This document shows positions 14,151 through 20,898 of a DNA stretch of 20,898 bases, piece by piece (the stretch's first letter is position 1; each line of letters opens with the position of its first letter). The notes beneath the pieces were generated by a model. That model had not been told where the DNA came from. It was given only the letters and a program-made list of their open reading frames with translations, and did not search any database. The DNA comes from CAUZJO01 sp963580245. Its GTDB lineage: Bacteria > Sumerlaeota > Sumerlaeia > MVZB01. Location of the stretch: positions 1 through 20,898 of the forward strand of contig CAUZJO010000083.1 of assembly GCA_963580245.1 (NCBI GenBank), read 5' to 3'. The position numbers were made by a program, and so were the translations under genes.

Positions 14151-14153
14151 CCC

Positions 14154-14873
14154 TCAGCCCCCGCCCCCCGCCATCTGAGCTTCGAGGTCGGCGTGGTCGA
14201 CCTCGAGCAGTTTGCCGTCGAACAGGCGCAGGACACGCTTGGCGCGGGCGGCGATGAGGGGCTCGTGCGTGACGATGACCAGACCGCGGTCCTGTTCGAC
14301 CGTCAATTCCCACAACAGTTCGATCACGCGCTCGCCGGTGCGCAGGTCGAGGTTTCCGGTCGGTTCGTCGGCCAGGAGCAAGGCGGGCCGATTCATCAGC
14401 GCCCGCGCGAGTGCCACGCGTTGCTGCTCGCCGCCCGAGAGCTTGGAGGGGCGGTGACGGGCGCGGCTGGCGAGCCCCAGTCGCTCCAGTGACTGGCGGG
14501 CTTCCTCCTGGACCTCCCCGCGCGGTCGTCCGGCGATCAGGGCCGGCATCATCACGTTCTCCAAGGCCGAGAACTCGGGCAGCAGGTGGTGAAATTGGAA
14601 AACGTATCCGATCTTCCGGTTGCGGAAGGCGTGCAGCTCGGTCAACGATCGGCCCGTGATTTTCTCGCCCTCCACGGTAATGTCTCCCTTGTCGGGAACG
14701 TCGAGCCCGCCCAGCAAGTGCAGCAGTGTCGATTTGCCCGCGCCCGACATGCCGACGACCGCGACCGCCTCGCCCCGTCGCACCACGAGGTCGGCGCCCC
14801 TCAGCACGCACAACTCGCGCTCGCCGTCATGGTAGCTCTTAAACAGTCGATGTGCCTTCAGCAACTCATTCAT
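14154..14873 (-). CDS. lolD: lipoprotein-releasing ABC transporter ATP-binding protein
   Basis: The 239-residue ATPase has Walker A GMSGAGKST (41-49), Q-loop YVFQFHHLLPEFSALENVMM (90-109) with Gln93, signature LSGGEQQRVALARAL (145-159), Walker B LLLADEPTGNLD (165-176) and switch His203 in VTHE. The FQFHHLLPEFSALENV and ADEPTGNLD wording is typical of the LolD/MacB/FtsE branch. Together with the FtsX-type permease just upstream it would power extraction of mature lipoproteins from the inner membrane toward the outer membrane. ATG 14873 is preceded by GGAGG (14883-14887) at nine bases. The 42-bp spacer to the permease contains a partial copy of the permease's own 3' end. Confidence 0.92.
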   Translation of the reverse strand: MNELLKAHRLFKSYHDGERELCVLRGADLVVRRGEAVAVVGMSGAGKSTLLHLLGGLDVPDKGDITVEGEKITGRSLTELHAFRNRKIGYVFQFHHLLPEFSALENVMMPALIAGRPRGEVQEEARQSLERLGLASRARHRPSKLSGGEQQRVALARALMNRPALLLADEPTGNLDLRTGERVIELLWELTVEQDRGLVIVTHEPLIAARAKRVLRLFDGKLLEVDHADLEAQMAGGGG

Positions 14874-14901
14874 AACGCAGGGCCTCCACCGCGCGACTTG
14901 A
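14866..14901 (-). repeat. partial duplicate of the permease 3' end in the lolC-lolD spacer
   Basis: Read in one minus-strand frame, this segment encodes SSRAVEALRYE and a TGA that overlaps the lolD start. The permease itself ends LKPVDALRYD at 14916. The two DNA ends share CTCAAG and TGCGTTATGA at similar spacing. It looks like the original C-terminus of a LolC/E-type gene that once overlapped lolD, now separated by a duplicated or recombined end. Confidence 0.4.
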
Positions 14902-14915
14902 GAAAGCGCATCCGC

Positions 14916-16130
14916 TCAATCATAACGCAACGCATCGACCGGCTTGAGCCGCGCGGCCTGGAGGGCCGGGAAGAGGGCGGCCAGCGTGCTGATGATCATC
15001 GAGCAGAGAACGATCAGTGTAATGGTTAACGGCTTCACCGTGACGGGCAGATGCTTGAAGTTGTAGATCGACGGGGGCATCTCAAATTCGATCGCCGGGA
15101 TCAGAGCGCAAATGCCAAGCCCGATCGCCATCCCCAAGCCCGTCCCGACCAAGCCGATCATGATCCCATTAAAGAGAAAAATATTGGCCGTGGCCCGCTG
15201 CGAAGCCCCGATCGCTTTCAATATCCCGATCTCACGCGTCTTATCCATCACCATCATGATCAACGTCCCGATAATATTGAAGGCCGCCACAAAGATGATG
15301 AGCATCAGGATGACGAACAAGGCCAGCTTCTCGAGTTTGAGCGCCTGAAAGAACGCCCCATTTTCCTCGGACCAGGTGGTCATCCTGTATCCCGGCAGGT
15401 GGAGTTGCGCTTTGACCTTGTCGGCCTCGAACGGGTCCTTGAGCTTCACGTGGATGTAATCGTAGCCCTTCTGCTTGGGGTAGAGTTTGCGCATCTGCTC
15501 GGGACTGACGAACGCCGAGTTGGCGTCGAATTCGTAGAAATTCGTGCGAAAATGGCCGCTCACACGGAACGAGCGCTGCTTGATCGCCGGGCCCATCGCC
15601 GTGCGGACGGGACTGGTCGAGAAGAGCAGCATTTTCGTTCCGCGCCTTGCCTCCAAGTTGGCCGCCAGCGGCAGACCGAGCAGAATCGCGCGCGGACCCA
15701 GCTTGACCGGCTCGCTGTCCTCCGGGAATCCCAGGTCGAACACCGAATCCGGGCCCAGCTCGTCGAGCGCGATCAGTTGAATGCCCTGCTTTTTGGCTTC
15801 GATGCCGCTGCCGGCCTGAATAAACGTCTGCTTGGCCATGATCGGTTCGACGCGGTCCACGCCGTCGATTGCCCGCAGTTGTTCCAGAACGGCCGGATCG
15901 AACTCTTCGGATGCGCCCGTCTCGCTCGTCACGCGCAGGTGGGGGTAAAGGTCCGCGACCTTGCCGAACAGGAGTTCGTCGGCGCCATCCATCACGCCGA
16001 TCACCACGATCAGCGCCGCCACGCCGACCGCCACGCCCCCCATCGAGATGAACGTAATCACCGAGACCAGGGCCTTGCGCTCGCGATTGAACAAATAACG
16101 CCAGGCCACGAACCATTCAAACGATTTCAT
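14916..16130 (-). CDS. lolC: LolC/LolE-type lipoprotein-releasing permease
   Basis: The 404-residue protein starts with the family opening FEWFVAWRYLFNRERKALVS. A first membrane helix follows (about residues 22-47), then a large periplasmic MacB-type domain (about 48-265). Three C-terminal helices of the FtsX domain come last: about 270-297, 312-340 and 368-392. The cytoplasmic coupling segment MDKTREIGILKAIGAS is well conserved. With lolD 42 bp downstream it should form the inner-membrane complex that hands lipoproteins to the outer-membrane route. Only one permease gene is present, so it may work as a homodimer (LolF-like); the symbol lolC is therefore approximate. ATG 16130 follows GGTGAAAG, a weak ribosome site. 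A 22-bp gap to the M28 peptidase gene suggests co-transcription. Confidence 0.9.
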   Translation of the reverse strand: MKSFEWFVAWRYLFNRERKALVSVITFISMGGVAVGVAALIVVIGVMDGADELLFGKVADLYPHLRVTSETGASEEFDPAVLEQLRAIDGVDRVEPIMAKQTFIQAGSGIEAKKQGIQLIALDELGPDSVFDLGFPEDSEPVKLGPRAILLGLPLAANLEARRGTKMLLFSTSPVRTAMGPAIKQRSFRVSGHFRTNFYEFDANSAFVSPEQMRKLYPKQKGYDYIHVKLKDPFEADKVKAQLHLPGYRMTTWSEENGAFFQALKLEKLALFVILMLIIFVAAFNIIGTLIMMVMDKTREIGILKAIGASQRATANIFLFNGIMIGLVGTGLGMAIGLGICALIPAIEFEMPPSIYNFKHLPVTVKPLTITLIVLCSMIISTLAALFPALQAARLKPVDALRYD

Positions 16131-16152
16131 CTTTCACCACTTCGCATACGTT

Positions 16153-17199
16153 TTATTCGGTAGCTTTTCCGGCCAGTTCCGCCACCACTCGACTCACTCC
16201 CGCCACCACCCTTGCCATGCGATCATAGTCGATTTTCTCGGGCGTGTCCTGCTCGGAGTGGTAGTGGGGATAACGATACGGCGCGGTGTCGGTCAACATC
16301 AACGCCGGATATCCCTCGCGCCAGAACGACCACTGGTCCGACCAGCCCGCGCCCGGGACCCACTCGGGCAGGACCGCCCCCTCCGATGGAAACTTGGTAT
16401 GCCGCCGGAAGGAGCCGATACATTGACGGACCAATCCGCGCGAGCCGATGTTCCCCACAAATCCGATGAAATTGCCGGTCGAGGAATAAAAGTATTTGAA
16501 CGGATAAGGGTATTGTTGAGTCTGAGGCGCGTCCGAGTAGTATCCGATCGTCTCCAGCGAGAGCATCGCGACGATGTTATCCTTTCGCTCGCGGCAGCGG
16601 CGCGCGTAGACAAGGCTGCCCATCTGAGGGGTCTGAAAGAACGGCGGCTCTTCGTTGACGAATGAGACGTAGCGGATGGTGCGCGGGTAGGCCCCGCCGG
16701 CGAGCAGGCGGGCGATCTCGAGCGTCGCGGCCACGCCCGAGGCGTTATCATTCGCGCCGGGACAACCGTCCACCGTATCGTAGTGGCCGCCGACGACCAC
16801 GATCTCGTCGGCCCGCGCGCCGCCGGGTTGCTCGGCGACGATATTGTGTAGCGTTTGATCATGGACCAAGAAGGACTGTCCGCCCGGCTCATGGCCAAGC
16901 TCCGAGAAGGCCGCGTCAATATACTGCGCCGCCTCCTCCAACGTGCCACGTTTGAAAACGTTGCGCTCCCCAATCGTTTCGGCCAGCGCTTGAACGTGCC
17001 CGCGTAGCCGCCCGCTCAATTCGGCTTCCTCCTCGCTAAGCGGCGGCAGTTCGCCCTCGAATGACTTGCCCGGCATCCCAACCATATAGCAGGCCCCCAT
17101 CAAACCCACCAACCCCAACACCCCCAGTATCACCGAAATACGAATCACGGCCCACATCCATCCCCGCCGACCGCGAGGGAGGAGCTTGATGAATTTCAT
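16153..17199 (-). CDS. membrane-anchored M28-family zinc peptidase
   Basis: From ATG 17199 the protein has 348 residues. After a basic N-terminus (LLPRGRRGW) comes one hydrophobic anchor (about 16-42), then the M28 catalytic domain. Zinc ligands are visible in VVGGHYDTVDG (His), GANDNASGVAATLEIARLL (Asp), FVNEEPPFF (catalytic Glu and ligand Glu), SLETIGYYSD (acidic ligand position) and HYHSEQDTPEKIDYD (His). The family includes aminopeptidases and glutaminyl cyclases; specificity is unknown. The ATG at 17199 follows AAAGGAG (17211-17217) at eleven bases and is preferred to a TTG at 17259. It is the first gene of a likely operon with the lol permease and ATPase, so a cell-envelope role is plausible. 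Confidence 0.88.
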   Translation of the reverse strand: MKFIKLLPRGRRGWMWAVIRISVILGVLGLVGLMGACYMVGMPGKSFEGELPPLSEEEAELSGRLRGHVQALAETIGERNVFKRGTLEEAAQYIDAAFSELGHEPGGQSFLVHDQTLHNIVAEQPGGARADEIVVVGGHYDTVDGCPGANDNASGVAATLEIARLLAGGAYPRTIRYVSFVNEEPPFFQTPQMGSLVYARRCRERKDNIVAMLSLETIGYYSDAPQTQQYPYPFKYFYSSTGNFIGFVGNIGSRGLVRQCIGSFRRHTKFPSEGAVLPEWVPGAGWSDQWSFWREGYPALMLTDTAPYRYPHYHSEQDTPEKIDYDRMARVVAGVSRVVAELAGKATE

Positions 17200-17607
17200 G
17201 CTGTCTGAGGCTCCTTTGAGGGGAAAGGGGGATTTAGGGTCCAGTCGCCGACGCGCCAAAGCCGCTATGGCGACGGCGCGGGTTCAGGGTGAAGAAGAAA
17301 TCTCGTTTACAACTGCGCGATCGTTCTCTTCAGGCAAACCATCAGAGTGCGTAACGGTGGAACCCGCCGACACCATTCTATCAAGCAGGCTTATAGGCGC
17401 CTCTAAAAACTCAGTCCCGGCAGGGACGATTGCTTTCAGCCCGCCGTGCCTCCTTCGCCATAGCAGCCTTGGCTGCGGCGGCTGAAAGCTTCAGCGGAAA
17501 TGGGAAATCAAACCGATAACGAATTGAAGTCCCGTGGGGACGACTGCAAACCGGATTCTTAGAGGTTCCCTTATGTCCCAAAAGGTCTTAAACCCTAAAC
17601 CCTCCCC
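17200..17607. other. intergenic region upstream of the peptidase-lol operon
   Basis: About 400 bp separate the peptidase start from the lysS stop. The part 17400-17565 is the structured element listed separately. The rest (17218-17399) shows no gene; it should hold the promoter of the peptidase-lol operon, but I cannot point to a convincing -35/-10 pair. Confidence 0.5.
17400..17565. repeat. MITE-like palindromic element with imperfect terminal inverted repeats
   Basis: The 166-bp segment opens with CCTCTAAAAAC and closes with ATTCTTAGAGG, which are imperfect inverted repeats. Just inside each end is a palindrome: GTCCCGGCAGGGAC (17414-17427) and GTCCCGTGGGGAC (17529-17541). Both are followed by a similar GA(T/C)TGC stretch, so they are also direct repeats. 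Between them, GCTTTCAGCCCGCCG (17432-17446) faces CGGCGGCTGAAAGC (17476-17489) with one bulged base. Inside that loop GCAGCC and GGCTGC form a further hairpin. There is no coding capacity and no obvious target-site duplication. It could be a miniature transposable element or a dispersed structured repeat. Confidence 0.55.
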
Positions 17608-19146
17608 TCACCTCTCCGCCCGCATCAGCGGAAACAAAATCACATCGCGGATCGAGGGGCTGTTGGTAAGGAGCATCACGAGCCGGTCGATGCCGATGCC
17701 CAGGCCGCTGGCGGGGGGCATGCCGTATTCCAGGGCGCGGATGTAGTCGTGGTCGATCTCGCTCATGGCCTCCTCGTCGCCGGCCCGCCGGCGTGCGACT
17801 TGTTGCTCGAAACGGGCGAGTTGCTCGGCGGGATCGTTCAGCTCGCTGTAGGCGTTGGCCAGTTCCAGCCCCGCGATGAATAGCTCGAAGCGTTCGGCCG
17901 TCGCCGGCTCGCGGGGAGCCGATTTCGCCAGCGGGCACAGGCTCTTGGGGAAATCAATGGCGAACGTCGGTTGGACGAGCGTCGGCTCGACGAGTGCTTC
18001 GAATAGCGCGAACAAGGCCTCGTCGGCCGTGTCATTCGATTTGATGACTTTCTGGACGTCGTCCCGTTCGAGAGCCTCCGGGCCCAGAGCTGTCGCCAGC
18101 TCCTCGCGCGAGGGCAATCCCCACGCCAAGCGGTGCTCCTTGAGGTCCAATCCGATGGCCTCGGCGACCGCGTCAACAATGCGAACTCGGCGAAACGGCG
18201 CCGTCAAGTCGACCGCCGTGCCCTGGAATTCGATCTCCGTCCGCTCGATCGCCTCGCGCGCCGCCTCGCGGATCATCTCCTCGGTCAGCGCCATCGTGTC
18301 GGTGTAATCCCAGCCGGCCGTGTAGAGTTCGAGCATCGTGAACTCGGGATTGTGGCGCGTGCTCAGCCCCTCATTGCGGAAGTTGCGGTTGATCTCGTAA
18401 ACCCTCTCGAACCCACCCACCAAGAGCCGCTTGAGGAAAAGCTCGGGCGCGATGCGGAGGTAAAGCGACATATCGAGCGCGTTGTGCCGCGTGACGAACG
18501 GCTTGGCCGTCGCCCCACCGTAGATCGCCTGCATCATCGGCGTTTCGACTTCGATGTAGCCACGCTCATCGAGTAGGTGGCGGATGAAGGCAATGATGCG
18601 GCTGCGCAGAAAAAAGACGTTGCGCACCTGCGGGTTCGCGAACAGATCGACGTAACGCTGGCGGTAGCGCTGCTCGACGTCGCGCAGGCCATGCCATTTC
18701 TCGGGCACGGGCCGCATCGATTTGGTCAGCAGCCGTAACTCGCGCACCTGAACCGTCAGCTCGCCGTGCTTGGTGATGAACATCGGCCCCTTGACGCCGA
18801 CGATGTCCCCGGCGTCCAGCCCCTTCTTGAACAACTCGAATCCCGCGGCATCGGTCACGTCCTTCTTGACGTAGACCTGGAGGTCGCCCGATTGGTCGCG
18901 CAGCTTCAAGAACCCCGCCTTGCCGAACGAGCGGACCACCATGACCCGCCCGGCCATCGTGACGAGGGCCTGGTTGGCCAGCAGGATGTCGCGCCGTTCA
19001 TGGATGTCGGCTGCGTGATCGGTCCAGGTGAAGCGTTTGGCATAGAGCTCGACCCCGGCCTCGCTCAGGCGCTCGCCCTTCTCGTAGCGCTCGCGAACCA
19101 GGCGACTCTCGTCGGTCGGGGATTGTGGAGTTTCGTCGGGGGCCAT
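17608..19146 (-). CDS. lysS: lysyl-tRNA synthetase, class II
   Basis: From ATG 19146 the enzyme has 512 residues, normal for LysS. The N-terminal anticodon-binding OB fold (about 55-150) includes AGRVMVVRSFGKAGFLKLRD. The class II catalytic core shows motif 1 around IEVETPMMQAIYGGATAKPF, motif 2 with RNFRNEGLSTRHNPEFTMLE and motif 3 with GLGIGIDRLVMLLTNSPSIR followed by DVILFPLMR. It charges tRNA-Lys in the cytosol. ATG 19236 would add 30 residues of poor quality and neither start has a clear ribosome site; I prefer 19146 because the upstream part does not look like LysS. It stands alone on the minus strand, with structured intergenic elements on both sides. Confidence 0.96.
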   Translation of the reverse strand: MAPDETPQSPTDESRLVRERYEKGERLSEAGVELYAKRFTWTDHAADIHERRDILLANQALVTMAGRVMVVRSFGKAGFLKLRDQSGDLQVYVKKDVTDAAGFELFKKGLDAGDIVGVKGPMFITKHGELTVQVRELRLLTKSMRPVPEKWHGLRDVEQRYRQRYVDLFANPQVRNVFFLRSRIIAFIRHLLDERGYIEVETPMMQAIYGGATAKPFVTRHNALDMSLYLRIAPELFLKRLLVGGFERVYEINRNFRNEGLSTRHNPEFTMLELYTAGWDYTDTMALTEEMIREAAREAIERTEIEFQGTAVDLTAPFRRVRIVDAVAEAIGLDLKEHRLAWGLPSREELATALGPEALERDDVQKVIKSNDTADEALFALFEALVEPTLVQPTFAIDFPKSLCPLAKSAPREPATAERFELFIAGLELANAYSELNDPAEQLARFEQQVARRRAGDEEAMSEIDHDYIRALEYGMPPASGLGIGIDRLVMLLTNSPSIRDVILFPLMRAER

Positions 19147-19592
19147 GCTTGGGTGCCTGTGGATGATTTTGGTGTTGGAAGGGCCGTTCCGCCGATCCAG
19201 ATGGAGCCCACACAGTCTAATGGACGCCGGACGCATGTCAAGCGAGGGCCGGGGCGTTTAAGCCGTAAAGTATGATGCCGTTCTGGGAGTAAACGCCGCT
19301 TCGGTGAACAATCCCCGTTCTCGATTATGATCGGCTCTCGGCTCCCGTCCCTCGTCCTCGTCCTCGAATTCTTCAATCGATAAACAGACCTTCGCCATTG
19401 GAACACCCGATCGATTGCGCAAAAACTCGAGGGACGGGAGCCGAGAGCCGACCCCGAAGACCGTGTCGGCCTACAACCCCATCCAGCATGCGTCGTGGTG
19501 TTCAATGCTGGGCAATCGGAAAATGAGGCCTAATCACGAGTAGCCCAACAAGGTTCTAGGAGTTGGGTCTTGCGGTGGCCAACCCACGCTCC
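19147..19592. other. intergenic region between amidase gene and lysS
   Basis: About 445 bp without a supported gene. It contains the long inverted repeat at 19331-19451. The remainder shows only a small hairpin candidate (GTTGG at 19562-19566 with CCAAC at 19578-19582), possibly past the end of the amidase transcript. The lysS promoter should be here but I cannot mark it. Confidence 0.5.
19331..19451. repeat. 24-bp perfect inverted repeat with a nested inner repeat
   Basis: The arm at 19331-19354 (starting TCGGCTCTCGGCTCCC) is the exact reverse complement of 19428-19451, with 73 bp between. Inside the loop CAATCGAT (19374-19381) faces ATCGATTG (19410-19417), a second perfect pair. A CCTCGT repeat follows the left arm. 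The arrangement resembles a small non-autonomous transposable element or a long RNA hairpin. No reading frame of note is enclosed. Confidence 0.65.
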
Positions 19593-20663
19593 CTAACGCG
19601 GAAAGTCGCGCTCGATGCGGTCCTGAGCGAGGGGGATGGCCCGCCTAAGCCGGGCGGGACAGCCAACCCCGCCTCGGGGGCGGAAGCCGTTGGCGCCGAC
19701 CCAGTCGTCGTGGCCGCGCACGCGAAGGCGGCGACCGTAGTAGCGGGCGATGTACATGGCCAGATCGGCGATAGATTCGGTCATCACCTTGGGTGGGTGT
19801 TCAGCGTCGAAGTCGCCCAGGCCGCAAATACCGAGATTCCCCCTGTTGTTGCGACCGCGCGGTTTGGAGCCGACGTGGGTGCCCAGCCGCGAGGCCGAGC
19901 GGCCCTCCCAGATTTGGCCCTGGCGATCGACTAAGAAGTGGTAGCCGACGTCGGCGGCCATGAATCGGCCGCCGGGCGAGCTGTGGCCGCGATAGATGTT
20001 GCGGATCATGCTGGCGGGGTGCTCCAGCGGTACGCCCTCGGAATGGTGGATCGTCAGGTGGCGGACCTCGCCGATGGGTTTCCAGACGCGGCCGCCATAC
20101 GTCTTGGGAGCGTAGTCCTTACCACGGCCGGCCCATTCGCGGCGGCGATGGAAACGCTTGGGACCCAACTCGCGACGGAGATAATCCGCCAAGCTCATGC
20201 GCATGGCCGGCGGGACCGGGTCCTCGATGATTTGCGCGTCGGCGACGAGGACCTGCTTGATCGAGGGCACCTTGAGCAACGGGAGGGGCTTGGCCGGCTG
20301 GGCCTCCGGACCCGATGGGAGGGCCTCGATCAGGGGATTCTCGGTTTGGGGCGATGCCACGTCCAGTGCTTTAGATTCGCCCATCGTCCCCAGCTCTGCC
20401 GGAGGGGGCTGGAGCGGAGGGGGCTGGAGCGAAAGCCCCTGCGCCGAGGGGGATGGCTTCGCCGACTCCGCGGACGACTCCACAACCGGCTCCGCCGGGA
20501 GCTCCCGAGCCGGGCCGGCCTGCTCGTGGGAGGCGGGCGGATCGAGGCGTCGGGCTTGTTGTGTCAGGTCCACGCGAATCTGAACCGCGCCCAATACGGC
20601 GACGCCGACCACCACGGGGGCCCATACCCGAAACTTAAGCCATTTCTCCCAACCAATCATCAT
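19593..20663 (-). CDS. N-acetylmuramoyl-L-alanine amidase (amidase_2/PGRP fold), membrane-anchored
   Basis: From ATG 20663 the protein has 356 residues: one N-terminal membrane anchor (about 10-30, VWAPVVVGVAVLGAVQI), a long Pro/Ala/Ser/Glu-rich linker (about 38-155), and an amidase_2 domain (about 200-350). The domain shows HLTIHHSEG with the first zinc His, GYHFLVDRQGQIWEGR, LGICGLGDFD, RGHDDWVGANGF with the second His, and GVGCPARLRRA with the Cys ligand. It should cleave the bond between MurNAc and L-Ala in peptidoglycan on the periplasmic side, for wall recycling or cell separation. The start at 20663 follows GGAAGG (20668-20673) at four bases; the in-frame upstream start at 20747 adds 28 unconvincing residues. 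ATG 20660 is equally possible. Confidence 0.9.
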   Translation of the reverse strand: MMIGWEKWLKFRVWAPVVVGVAVLGAVQIRVDLTQQARRLDPPASHEQAGPARELPAEPVVESSAESAKPSPSAQGLSLQPPPLQPPPAELGTMGESKALDVASPQTENPLIEALPSGPEAQPAKPLPLLKVPSIKQVLVADAQIIEDPVPPAMRMSLADYLRRELGPKRFHRRREWAGRGKDYAPKTYGGRVWKPIGEVRHLTIHHSEGVPLEHPASMIRNIYRGHSSPGGRFMAADVGYHFLVDRQGQIWEGRSASRLGTHVGSKPRGRNNRGNLGICGLGDFDAEHPPKVMTESIADLAMYIARYYGRRLRVRGHDDWVGANGFRPRGGVGCPARLRRAIPLAQDRIERDFPR

Positions 20664-20799
20664 TCCGCCTTCCGAGCGTGCTCCCCTCGACGCCAAATTC
20701 CTCCGCCTCAAGCCCATAGGATGCTCGGGGCATCTATTATACCACAAGAACAGGGTTCCGGATCAATCTGACACTTCAATCCGGCGAGGGGCTGATCTA

Positions 20800-20898
20800 G
20801 GGCCTGTTAACACTAAACAATTGACTTTCGGGGCGGATGGCGTCATGATCCTTTAATGATGCAGATCACTCCCGAACAATACGAAAAGATTGCCCCGT
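20800..20898 (+). mobile_element. left end of an IS5-family-like insertion sequence, cut by the window
   Basis: GGGCCTGTTAACACTAA at 20800-20816 looks like the terminal inverted repeat of IS5-group elements, which often begin GGGxCTGTTxACA. It is preceded by CTA, so a CTAG or CTA target duplication is possible. A transposase-like start follows 43 bp later. The right end lies outside the window. Confidence 0.6.
20859..20898 (+). CDS. transposase, N-terminal fragment (partial at window end)
   Basis: The frame starts ATG CAG and gives MQITPEQYEKIAP before the window ends. This is the common N-terminus of IS5-family DDE transposases (MxITxEQYExIxPLLP). ATG 20856 directly before it is an alternative start. 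Only 13 codons are visible, so the family call rests on this short match and on the terminal repeat upstream. Whether the gene is intact cannot be seen. Confidence 0.6.
   Translation, partial: MQITPEQYEKIAP

Noticed and set aside
15051..16163. Plus-strand frame of 370 codons opposite the lol permease
   Set aside because: Antisense shadow, rich in Arg, His and Asp; the permease on the minus strand is certain.
17414..17541. Two GTCCC-GGGAC repeats as a CRISPR array
   Set aside because: Only two degenerate copies about 100 bp apart, with the interval filled by another inverted repeat; no cas genes.

Overview
The window is a stretch of bacterial chromosome, about 60% GC and mostly minus-strand genes. 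A lipoprotein-release (Lol-type) ABC transporter and a periplasmic-type peptidoglycan amidase point to a diderm. A PT-repeat-linked formylglycine-enzyme-like protein and a pilin-like protein with the YDPTNG motif are, from memory of such families, typical of Planctomycetota, Sumerlaeota or Hydrogenedentota-like lineages. That placement is inference; no rRNA or other marker was seen.

Left part (1-5424): a surface-glycan region of visibly lower GC. It holds a double GT4 glycosyltransferase, a leftover C-terminus of an ABC exporter, an ArnT/PMT-type membrane glycosyltransferase and a possible hydrolase remnant. It looks like a former polysaccharide or lipid-glycan locus that has partly decayed.

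Middle-left (5425-10843): a small membrane protein with a shifted 3' end, translationally coupled to a sarcosine-oxidase-like flavoenzyme; bshC (bacillithiol synthesis); a secreted SUMF1/FGE-fold protein with a Pro-Thr linker and a frameshift just after its signal peptide; and an SGNH/GDSL esterase. All are on the minus strand.

Middle-right (10844-14108, plus strand): a Nif3/DUF34 protein, an Sfp-type phosphopantetheinyl transferase with two altered signature residues, and a pilin-like open frame that has lost its N-terminal helix and carries two copies of its C-terminal module.

Right part (14154-20898, minus strand): lolD, a lolC/E-type permease and a membrane-anchored M28 peptidase form a probable operon. 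Then come lysS, an N-acetylmuramoyl-L-alanine amidase and, at the very edge, the left end of an IS5-family-like insertion sequence starting on the plus strand. Two structured intergenic elements lie here: a MITE-like one at 17400-17565 and a 24-bp perfect inverted repeat around 19331-19451.

I saw no defence system, CRISPR array, tRNA or rRNA. The most notable theme is repeated small-scale gene decay (two frameshifts, three fragments and two signature-residue losses) next to palindromic elements, rather than a clearly new multi-gene system. Some of the frameshifts could be sequencing or assembly errors.
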